A stretch of 22,440 bases of DNA, from positions 1 to 22,440 of the forward strand of contig DATKZS010000187.1 in the NCBI GenBank assembly GCA_035527835.1, read 5' to 3'. Source of the stretch: DATKZS01 sp035527835 [NCBI: bacterium]. GTDB taxonomy: Bacteria; RBG-13-61-14. The notes under the pieces were generated by a model that made no database searches, was not told the origin of the DNA, and worked only from the letters and a program-made list of their open reading frames with translations. Each line of letters begins with the position of its first letter. Within the stretch, counting starts at the first letter, position 1. Below are positions 14,768 to 21,745 of the stretch, piece by piece. Position numbers and translations under genes: made by a program.

Positions 14768-16825
14768 ATGAATAAAGCGCGAGCCGATAAGTTATTGAGC
14801 ATTGCCCTCGGCCTGCTGGGCCTTTTTTTCGTGGGCGCGGCAATGGCGGTGTGGTTCACGGGGAGCCACCATTGGCGGGTGCTCGGGATCAAGATCACGC
14901 TCTCGGAGTGGCACAAGCCGTTCGGGATCGGGATGAGCCTGCTCATTTTGCGCGGGCTGGTGGCGGATGGTCCGGCGTGGATCGTGGCGCGGGCCGCGGC
15001 GCTGGCGCGGTGGCTGGCGGGCCGGGCCGGGCTGGACCTCGAGCGCGGCGCCTTTTTATGGCTGGCTTTCGGGACTTTTCTCGGGGTGACGGGCAGCGCG
15101 CTGTTCGCGAGGCATTATTATTACTTTTTCTCCAGCGTGGGCACGGGCCTGGTGGTGGGCCTGGGCGCGGGCGCGCTTTGCGGGTGGGCGCATTTTATTT
15201 TTTACGACATGACGGAGGCGCTGCTGCCCCGGATTTTCCGTGTCAGCTCGGAGGCGAGGCGCTCGAGCATCAGGCTGAGCCTCTACCTGGTTTTCTGGGC
15301 CTGGCTGATCAGCGGTCCGCTCGAGGGTTGGGAAGCGCGGCTGACCGAGCCGATCGTGTCGCAGTCGCTGGTTGCCGCGCTGATGGGGATTTCCGCGGTA
15401 TGGATTTTCTGCCCGCCGTGGAGTCCGCGGGGCCGGGCCGGGCAGGCGCGAAGGATCGCGATGATCGTGGCCGTGCCTGCCATCCTGGCCTACGTCTTTT
15501 GGTGCTCGCGGGTGGAACGGGGCCGGGACCATCCGGCCTCTCCGGTGCGCGACCGGGTGTTCCTGATCACGATTGACACGGTCCGCGCGGACCATCTCTC
15601 CTGCTACGGGTATTACCGCAACACGAGCGCGAGCCTGGACGCCCTGGCCAAGACGGGGTCGCGGTTCTCGCGGGCGTTCACGGAGATTGACATCACGGAC
15701 CCGAGCCACGTATCCATGTTCACCGGCTTGTATCCCCGCACTCACGGGATCGAGAACCCGTTCAACGCGCGCGCCGCCGGGAACGTGCTCTCCATGATCG
15801 AATACTTCCGCGACCGGGGCTTTGCCACCGCCGCCATCTCGTCGCGCATCGCGCTTGACCCGGACCAGCTCGGCGTGCCCGGGTTCAGCTACATCTCGCT
15901 CCCCTGGTCGTACAACACGGACGCGCCCGAGACCTATCGCCGCGCCATGAACTGGCTCCGCCGACACCGTGACCGGAACACGTTCATGTGGATCCATTTC
16001 TTCGACCCGCACCAGCCGTATGAGCCGCACCCGGACTCGGCCGCCAAGTTCACGGACAAGAAGCTGAAAGCCATGTCCGCCGACAAGTGGCTCGATCCCG
16101 GCAAATATTATTCCGCGGAAGAGGTCAAGGACATGGTTGACCTCTACGACGGCGAGATCGCCTACACCGACCTCTGGCTCGGCCGCCTGCTTACAGCGAT
16201 CCGCAAGCTTGAGCCCGCGAGCGAGCGCCCGCCGCTGATCGTGGTGCTCGCGGACCACGGCGAGATCCTGGGCGAGTTGCAATATCGGCCGGCCCATTAC
16301 GCCTTCGGGCACGGCGGACAGCTTTACAACGGGGTGACCCACATCCCGCTCATCATCTCGTGGCCCGGGGTGGCGCCGGCGGGAGAGGTGGTGGACGACG
16401 TGGTCGAGACGGTGGACCTGGCGCCCACCCTGATCGAGTACATCTTCGGGACCCATGATTACCCGGGCCAGGGCAAGAGCCTCACCGATGTGATCGCGGG
16501 CCGGGCCCACACCGGCCAGCGCGCGCGCATCCAGCGCCGGAGGTTTGACGAGCCGCCGCGGCTTTACCTGGCCAAGAAGCAGTTCGCGCTCGTTCACTGG
16601 CCCTACAAACTGTTTTATACGGTGAATGGAGACGTGGAAACCTATGACCTGTCCACCGACTTCGGCGAGGAGCGGGACCTCACCGCGGCGCGGCCGGACC
16701 TGGTCAAGGACCTGTTTGCCGAGCTTTCGCAGTGGCTCAAGGACACGCCCGAGGCCAAGGGCGGCAACCGGACGCTCTCGCCCGCGGAGATTGACCGGCT
16801 GCGCTCGCTCGGATACCTGCCATAG
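14768..16825 (+). CDS. Membrane-anchored sulfatase-fold protein with Thr at the nucleophile position (685 aa)
   Basis: The N-terminal part, residues 10-246, has about six or seven hydrophobic segments (for example 10-30, 96-114, 120-143, 168-184, 199-215, 229-246). The rest is an alkaline-phosphatase-superfamily domain: FLITIDTVRADH at 265-276 with D270, ITDPSHVSMFTGLYPRTHG at 309-327, FFDPHQPYEP at 411-420, ADHGE at 495-499 and FGHGG at 513-517. In true sulfatases the motif is C/S-x-P-S-R; here it is T310-D-P-S-H314, so there is no residue for formylglycine formation. Thr as nucleophile is known in LtaS and EptA-type phosphotransferases, so phosphotransfer or phosphate-ester cleavage outside the membrane is more likely than sulfate hydrolysis. 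The start is supported by GGGAGG at 14759-14764. Substrate unknown. Confidence 0.9.
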   Translation: MNKARADKLLSIALGLLGLFFVGAAMAVWFTGSHHWRVLGIKITLSEWHKPFGIGMSLLILRGLVADGPAWIVARAAALARWLAGRAGLDLERGAFLWLAFGTFLGVTGSALFARHYYYFFSSVGTGLVVGLGAGALCGWAHFIFYDMTEALLPRIFRVSSEARRSSIRLSLYLVFWAWLISGPLEGWEARLTEPIVSQSLVAALMGISAVWIFCPPWSPRGRAGQARRIAMIVAVPAILAYVFWCSRVERGRDHPASPVRDRVFLITIDTVRADHLSCYGYYRNTSASLDALAKTGSRFSRAFTEIDITDPSHVSMFTGLYPRTHGIENPFNARAAGNVLSMIEYFRDRGFATAAISSRIALDPDQLGVPGFSYISLPWSYNTDAPETYRRAMNWLRRHRDRNTFMWIHFFDPHQPYEPHPDSAAKFTDKKLKAMSADKWLDPGKYYSAEEVKDMVDLYDGEIAYTDLWLGRLLTAIRKLEPASERPPLIVVLADHGEILGELQYRPAHYAFGHGGQLYNGVTHIPLIISWPGVAPAGEVVDDVVETVDLAPTLIEYIFGTHDYPGQGKSLTDVIAGRAHTGQRARIQRRRFDEPPRLYLAKKQFALVHWPYKLFYTVNGDVETYDLSTDFGEERDLTAARPDLVKDLFAELSQWLKDTPEAKGGNRTLSPAEIDRLRSLGYLP

Positions 16826-16831
16826 GCGCGG

Positions 16832-16886
16832 TATAATTATGAACTGGCGAAGCATGGCGCGGCCTAATGCCGCGATCAATTTATAG
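16832..16886 (+). other. TATAAT box followed by a 15-codon frame and hairpin; function uncertain
   Basis: TATAAT at 16832-16837 is a perfect -10 match but has no acceptable -35. It is followed at 16839-16886 by an ATG-to-TAG frame of 15 codons. Inside that frame CGCGGC (16858-16863) and GCCGCG (16869-16874) form a perfect 6-bp stem around CTAAT. The hairpin could terminate the upstream gene weakly, but no T tract follows. The small frame has no ribosome-binding site and is probably chance. Confidence 0.3.
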
Positions 16887-16897
16887 AATGAAGAAGT

Positions 16898-16985
16898 TAA
16901 CCACGGATGAACACGGATAAACACTGATTTTCTTTTTCGCAACATCATCAATTGATCCGTGTTGATCCGTGTTCATCTGTGGTTA
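16898..16985. repeat. Second copy of the CACAGATG-family inverted repeat
   Basis: The arm at 16898-16931 matches the reverse complement of 16952-16985 with a few mismatches, leaving a 20-nt loop. It uses the same unit as the repeat at 5245-5331 (CCACGGATGAACACGGAT here, CCACAGATGAACACGGAT there). It separates the sulfatase-fold gene from the protease gene. Between it and the protease start I see no further gene; the palindrome GTCATGAC at 17073-17080 is the only other notable sequence. Confidence 0.9.
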
Positions 16986-17105
16986 TCAAAAAAAGGGGCA
17001 AGAAATTTATACATCTCGCATGTTAGCAGTACAGAGGACCGGGGGGAGGGGCTTTAGCGTTCGATGTCAGATGTCATGACCGCTTGCTTTCGGGAGAGAT
17101 AGGAC

Positions 17106-20105
17106 ATGGCGCAGGCGACGGAAAGGATCATTGCATTGGCCAAGCGGGCGGCGCGGGCGGAGGGCTCGGCGGAGCTTGGCGCGCGCCATTTCCTGATCGC
17201 GGCTTGCCTTGACGCCGAGGCCCGGAGCTACGTGGGCAAGGAGCTTAACGGGGGCGCCGAGCCGGCGCTGCCGCAGGGCTGGCGGGCGGCGGTCGCGCGG
17301 GTGGCGGGAGAGCCGGCGGTGGCGGACAAGATCCCGCTGGGCGCCGGGTTCAAGGAATTGTTCCAGGAGCTTTACTCTTCCCGCCGCGGTTTTCCGCCGT
17401 TTTCCGTTCTCATCCGGCGTCTGCTTCTGGCTTCGGATCCGGCGGTGGATGAGTTCAAGGAGGCTAATCCGGGTCTCAAAGCGGCCGCGGGTCCGGAGAC
17501 GCTGCGTCCGCTTTCGCGGCTGGGCCGGCTGGTGGACGAGGTTTCGGCTTTGCGCAATAAGCTGCTGAGCCGGGTGATCGGCCAGGCGAAGGCCATCGAG
17601 CGGATCGCGGACGCTCTGTTCGCGGCGGGCCTATATCCGGCGGAGAGCTTGGGTCCTCCCCGCGGGAGTCTCTTGTTCCTGGGCCCTCCCGGCGTGGGCA
17701 AGAACTTCGCGGCGGAGCTGATCGGGGAGAGCCTGTGCGCGGACGACCCGGAGGGGTTTCTGCGCCTGGACATGTCCGCGTACTCCGACCCGTCGGCCCA
17801 TCGCCTTTTGACCGGCTTTGAGCCGAGCTTCGCGGGAGCGAGGCCCGGGCTGCTCACCGGCCACGTCAGCGATCACCCCGCCGCCGTGGTGCTGGTTGAG
17901 AACCTGGAGCAGGCCCACGCCTCGGCGCAGAGCCTGTTCGCGCGTGTCCTCGACAGCGGGATGGTGGAAGACAAGTTCCTGAAGAAGAAAATCCCCTTCG
18001 GCAAGACGGTATTCATTTTCAGCACCGGGCTGGGCGGCGAGAGCTACGAGGCCGAGGGCCGGGCCGGGGCCGGCGCGGCGGGCGCGGGGCCGGCGGCGCT
18101 TGCGATGTTAAGGGAGGCCCGCGACCCGTTGAGCGGGCAGCCCGCGATTCTGCCCGAGCTTTGCTCCAAGCTGGCCCGCTGCTTTCCGGCGGTGTTCCGT
18201 CCACTTCCGGCGGGGCGGCTGAAGGACGTGGCCCGGCATGCGGTGGATGAGCTGGACCTTGAGTTCCTGCGTCGCCTCGGGATCAGGGTGACGGTCTCCG
18301 ACCCGCGCCTGCTCACGCTGCTTCTGCTCCGGCTGGGCCCGGACCTCGACGCCTGCGGGCTTGCCGCCGGGGTCCCGCGGATCATCAAGGACGGGTTCCG
18401 CGACGCTCTGATCCGGCACCGGAGCGGGCTTACGGATGGCGACTCCGCGTTCGAGCGTCTGAAGTCTCTGGAGCTGCGCCCGCCGGAGGGCGAGGCCGGA
18501 GAGTTTTTTAAGCACATTGATGAAAACGATGGGCCTCCGGGCGCGGGACCGGAGGGCACGGAAGCACGGAGGCGCGATCGGTTCGTTGAGTCCTGGTTCC
18601 GGTCGAGGAAGGCGGTGAGCTTCGAGTGGTCGTCCGAGCTCAAGTTCGAGGACAAGCGGGGCGTAATCATTCTTCGTCCGGCAAATATCGTGGTGCGCAC
18701 GGCGGTTTCGGGGCGGGACCTGGGCGCGCGGCTTTCCATGAGCGGAGTGCCCACGGAGCGCTTTTCCGCGGTGGCGGGCGCGGGCGAGGCCAAGCGGCGG
18801 CTCCGTGAGATCATCCAGTGGATGCGCGCTCCCGAGACCATCCGCTCTCTGGGGGTGGACCTGCCCACCGGCATCCTTTTGGAAGGCCCGTCGGGAAACG
18901 GCAAGACGCTGCTCGCCCGCGCGGTGGCCGGGGAGGCGGGGCTGCCGTTCTTCGCGGCCAACGCCACCGACTTCGCGTCCAAGTGGGTGGGCGAGAGCGA
19001 GCGGAACGTGCGCGAGCTGTTCGAGCGCGCCGCGGCCTATGCGCCGTCCATCCTGTTCCTGGACGAGCTCGACGCCATCGGCTCGCGGCGCGACCTGGAG
19101 AGCTCCGCGGTCCACGACCAGGTGCTGACCCAGCTCCTGGTGTGCATGGACGGGTTCGCGAGGCGGGAGAGGCCGGTCTTCTTCCTGGCCGCCACCAACC
19201 GCGCCGACCTGCTCGACCCGGCGCTCAAGCGGCCCGGCCGCTTCGATTACGTAATCTTCATCGGCGACCTCGACCTAGGCGCCCGCGCCGAGCTCTTGCG
19301 CCTCAAGACCGCGGCCATCCCGCTCGCGCCCGACGTTGACCTGGCCGCGTTGGCCCGCGCCTGCTGGGGATTCTCCGGGGCCATGCTGGCGCAGGCGGCC
19401 AAGGAGGCGGCGGTGCTGGCGTTCCGCGACGCGCCGGCCGGGTCTGTACCGGGCGGAACTGGGCCGGGCGGCATCCGGGCGGGCATGAAGCATTTCCGGG
19501 AGGCCGTCACCAACGTGCGCCACGGCCTCGCCCGCGACGGCGCGCGGCCCACCGGCGACGACTTGAGGCTGACGGCGTATCACGAGGCCGGGCATGCCCT
19601 GATCGCGGAGAGCGGGCGGCCGGGGAGCGTCACCCAGGCCACGGTCCTGCCGCGCGGCCGCGCGCTGGGGCTGGTGGATTCCCTGCCGGAGGGGGAGGAC
19701 CATGCGTGGACCATGCGGGACCTGCTGCTCCGCGTGCGCGTCGCTTTGGCCGGCCGGTGCGCCGAGATCATCGCGTTCGGGGAGGACATGGTCTCGGCGG
19801 GCTCATGCCGGGACCTGGAGACGGCGACGAGGGCCGCGGCGCTGGCCGTGACCCGCTTCGGCATGTCGCGGGAGATCGGCCCGCTCTCCCTGCCCGAGCT
19901 GGAGCGTGCGCTTCCCGGCTCCGGGGCGGGGGAGCGCGCGGGCCGCGAGGTCGAGCGCATGGTGCGCGAGCAGGAAAAAGCGGTCCTTGCGACGCTCGGC
20001 GCGAACCGGGCCGCGCTGGACGAGCTTGCGGAATTGCTCATGGAGCGCGAGACCGTTGACGGAGCCGAGGTCGCGCGGGTGGCGGAAAGGATCGGGGAAA
20101 AATAA
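17106..20105 (+). CDS. Chimeric AAA+ protease: Clp-like N-terminus and dead ClpB-type motor fused to CDC48-like AAA+ and M41 peptidase (999 aa)
   Basis: ATP-dependent zinc protease, predicted soluble: no transmembrane helix is visible, unlike FtsH. Residues 1-120 resemble the paired-helix Clp N domain. Residues about 155-440 align with the second AAA+ domain of ClpB (GQAKAIERIADAL, GPPGVGKN at 193-200, LRLDMSAYSDP), but six ATP-handling positions differ: N200 for Thr, E265 and N266 for the Walker B Asp-Glu, G308 for sensor-1 Asn, K355 for the Arg finger, V423 for sensor-2 Arg. A beta-rich linker spans about 455-545. Residues 550-770 are an intact AAA+ module: GPSGNGKT 594-601, D653 E654, N698, R709, R712, pore loop KWVGES. 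M41 follows: HEAGH 826-830 and third zinc ligand D903. The start has GGGAG about nine bases upstream. The downstream gene overlaps by one base. Confidence 0.9.
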   Translation: MAQATERIIALAKRAARAEGSAELGARHFLIAACLDAEARSYVGKELNGGAEPALPQGWRAAVARVAGEPAVADKIPLGAGFKELFQELYSSRRGFPPFSVLIRRLLLASDPAVDEFKEANPGLKAAAGPETLRPLSRLGRLVDEVSALRNKLLSRVIGQAKAIERIADALFAAGLYPAESLGPPRGSLLFLGPPGVGKNFAAELIGESLCADDPEGFLRLDMSAYSDPSAHRLLTGFEPSFAGARPGLLTGHVSDHPAAVVLVENLEQAHASAQSLFARVLDSGMVEDKFLKKKIPFGKTVFIFSTGLGGESYEAEGRAGAGAAGAGPAALAMLREARDPLSGQPAILPELCSKLARCFPAVFRPLPAGRLKDVARHAVDELDLEFLRRLGIRVTVSDPRLLTLLLLRLGPDLDACGLAAGVPRIIKDGFRDALIRHRSGLTDGDSAFERLKSLELRPPEGEAGEFFKHIDENDGPPGAGPEGTEARRRDRFVESWFRSRKAVSFEWSSELKFEDKRGVIILRPANIVVRTAVSGRDLGARLSMSGVPTERFSAVAGAGEAKRRLREIIQWMRAPETIRSLGVDLPTGILLEGPSGNGKTLLARAVAGEAGLPFFAANATDFASKWVGESERNVRELFERAAAYAPSILFLDELDAIGSRRDLESSAVHDQVLTQLLVCMDGFARRERPVFFLAATNRADLLDPALKRPGRFDYVIFIGDLDLGARAELLRLKTAAIPLAPDVDLAALARACWGFSGAMLAQAAKEAAVLAFRDAPAGSVPGGTGPGGIRAGMKHFREAVTNVRHGLARDGARPTGDDLRLTAYHEAGHALIAESGRPGSVTQATVLPRGRALGLVDSLPEGEDHAWTMRDLLLRVRVALAGRCAEIIAFGEDMVSAGSCRDLETATRAAALAVTRFGMSREIGPLSLPELERALPGSGAGERAGREVERMVREQEKAVLATLGANRAALDELAELLMERETVDGAEVARVAERIGEK

Positions 20106-20596
20106 TGGCGGCCACACTGGACCAGATCGCCGGCTTTTTCGGCAACCGCAACATCACCTTCCGGCGCGACGACGCGCGGGGATGGCTGCTCGTGCCCTTT
20201 CAATATGAGCCGCTTAGCCCGTTGATCGTGGCGGTGGCGCTGGAGGAGGACGGGAGGTTCTTGAAGATTTTCGCGCCGCGGCTCATGCAATACGGCGACG
20301 GCCCGCACAAGCTCGCGCTGATGCAGACGCTGCTGCACACGTCGTGGGAGTCCAAGATGCTGCAATGGGAGTACGACCCGATAGACGGCGAGGTCCGGGC
20401 CATGGTCGAGTTCCCGATCGAGGACGCGGAGCTCACCGAGGCCCAGTTTTTCCGCGCCTTCGACGGCTTGAGCCGGCTCGCCATGCTCTTTTATCCGCGG
20501 CTCAAAAGCGTGATCGAGACGGGGTCCGATCCCGGCCGCGCGGAGGCCGTTCCGGAATCCACCCTGCCGCCCGGAAGCCCGCCGGACGCCCTGTGA
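20105..20596 (+). CDS. YbjN-like small protein, possible protease partner (163 aa)
   Basis: A small acidic-aromatic protein of alternating strand and helix pattern: LDQIAGFFGNRNITFRR, then LIVAVALEEDGRFLKIFAPRL, then KLALMQTLLHTSWESKM, then VRAMVEFPIEDAELTEAQFF. This order, with an N-terminal helix, a five-strand sheet and a C-terminal helix, resembles the YbjN family, whose fold is related to type III secretion chaperones. The match is by eye and the last 25 residues are low complexity and probably disordered. Its ATG shares a base with the protease stop codon (TAATG), so it is translated with it. A role as adaptor, chaperone or substrate-recognition subunit of the protease is inferred only from this coupling. 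Confidence 0.75.
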   Translation: MAATLDQIAGFFGNRNITFRRDDARGWLLVPFQYEPLSPLIVAVALEEDGRFLKIFAPRLMQYGDGPHKLALMQTLLHTSWESKMLQWEYDPIDGEVRAMVEFPIEDAELTEAQFFRAFDGLSRLAMLFYPRLKSVIETGSDPGRAEAVPESTLPPGSPPDAL

Positions 20597-20610
20597 AAAT
20601 CCGGCCGGTC

Positions 20611-20653
20611 CCGCGCCATGACGCGGCCCCGGAAAAGTGGTAGCATTTTCCGG
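20611..20653. terminator. Two adjacent hairpins between the YbjN-like and membrane-protein genes
   Basis: CCGCG at 20611-20615 pairs with CGCGG at 20622-20626 (6-base loop). CCGGAAAA at 20629-20636 pairs with TTTTCCGG at 20646-20653 (9-base loop). They occupy the 84-base gap. No T tract follows, so termination is weak or partial; they could instead define mRNA segments. Confidence 0.4.
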
Positions 20654-20680
20654 TGCAGATGTCGTTAAAAAATCACCGCC

Positions 20681-21685
20681 ATGAATGACTCTCCCGCCAT
20701 TAATCCGGGCCCGTCCCGGAAGTACCTGACCCCGCGCCGGCTCATCACCTGGCTCATCCTGGTAGTGCTTTTCGTGCTCCTGTTCAAGATGATCCCTCCC
20801 GCGCAGGTGCTGCTCGAGCTCAAGGGCATGAGCGTCTCGCGGCCGTGGGACCTGCTCGCGCTGCTCGGCTGCTCCTGCGTCGTCATCTGCGGGATCACGC
20901 TGCTCGACGGCACGGCCATGTGGTACTGCTTCTCGCGGTTCGAGCCGGCGATCAAGTGGCGGGAGATTATCAAGGTGCGCGCGGCCATGATGCTGCTCGC
21001 GTCCATCTCCACCCTGATCGGGCAAGCCGGGCTCGCGGTACACGTGGCGCGCAAGTACAAGGTCCCGGCCGGGACTGCGGCGGGCATGGTGATGTTCCTG
21101 TTCCTCTTGGAGATCTACGGGATGATCGCGGTGTCCACGCTGGCGCTGCCGGTGCTGGCCATTTTCGGCGTCCCGCCGGGCCCGGCGTTCCGCACGGGAG
21201 TGCTGCTGATCGCGGGGGCGTGGCCGGCGCTCATCATTTTCATCGCGGCGGGCCGCCGGATGAGAGACACGCGCCTGTTCGAGCGGCTGCGCCTGGCCCC
21301 GCTGCTCATCCCGCTGCGGACGCTCACCAACGCGGACATCCTTCGCCTGCTCCTCTTCAAGGGCCTGCTCGCGCTGTGGCAGGTGGTCATGGCCGTCGTG
21401 GTCTTCCGGCTCTACGGACTGCTCGTGCCGAGCGCGGACTTCTTTTTCTTTTTGCCCCTCGCCATCCTCTTCAGCTCGATCCCCATCACCCCGGCGCGGC
21501 TGGGCACCACCCAGTTCTCGTGGGTCTTCTTCATGGGCCAATACCTGACCAAGGAATCGCTTGTCGCCTTCTCGCTGCTCTTCCAGTTCCTGCTCAATAT
21601 CGCGCGCTGGGCCGTCGGCCTCCTCGCGCTGCCGTTTGTTTCCAGGGAGATCAAGATCACGGGCGAGGCGCGAGACGAGACTTGA
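20681..21685 (+). CDS. LPG-synthase-type (UPF0104) polytopic membrane protein (334 aa)
   Basis: Seven or eight hydrophobic segments are visible, the first at about residues 21-40, then about 60-80, 105-120, 125-160, 170-195, 228-250, 255-275 and 295-320. The pattern and the PITPARLGTTQFSW segment at about 272-285 resemble the LPG_synthase_TM family, which includes the flippase half of MprF and many lone membrane proteins near glycosyltransferase genes. There is no soluble synthase domain, so a lipid-flipping or structural role is more likely than aminoacyl transfer. Lone members often sit near cell-surface lipid or glycan genes. No clear ribosome-binding site precedes the ATG, so the start is less sure. 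Whether it shares a transcript with the protease is undetermined because two hairpins separate them. Confidence 0.8.
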   Translation: MNDSPAINPGPSRKYLTPRRLITWLILVVLFVLLFKMIPPAQVLLELKGMSVSRPWDLLALLGCSCVVICGITLLDGTAMWYCFSRFEPAIKWREIIKVRAAMMLLASISTLIGQAGLAVHVARKYKVPAGTAAGMVMFLFLLEIYGMIAVSTLALPVLAIFGVPPGPAFRTGVLLIAGAWPALIIFIAAGRRMRDTRLFERLRLAPLLIPLRTLTNADILRLLLFKGLLALWQVVMAVVVFRLYGLLVPSADFFFFLPLAILFSSIPITPARLGTTQFSWVFFMGQYLTKESLVAFSLLFQFLLNIARWAVGLLALPFVSREIKITGEARDET

Positions 21686-21689
21686 GACT

Positions 21690-21730
21690 GGAAGCCGGCC
21701 AAGCGCAATGGCCCTCCGGTCTCGGCTTCC
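21690..21730. terminator. Hairpin in the convergent gap after the membrane-protein gene
   Basis: GGAAGCCG at 21690-21697 pairs perfectly with CGGCTTCC at 21723-21730, followed on the plus strand by a T-rich stretch (CTTTTGCTGATTTATTTT from 21735). A second GGCC-GGCC pairing is possible in the loop. It lies where a terminator for the plus-strand gene is expected. Confidence 0.45.
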
Positions 21731-21745
21731 GCGGCTTTTGCTGAT

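Noticed and set aside
16839-16886. A 15-codon frame after a TATAAT box as a possible small peptide or RiPP precursor
   Set aside because: No ribosome-binding site, no leader/core pattern, on the opposite strand from the radical SAM genes, and it contains a simple hairpin; most likely chance or a repeat.
15056-16951. Long open frames on the strand opposite the sulfatase-fold gene, and similar ones opposite the DUF362, MFS and protease genes
   Set aside because: In high-GC DNA stop codons are rare in some antisense frames; these translate to Arg/Pro/His-rich sequence with no recognisable motif and overlap well-supported genes completely.
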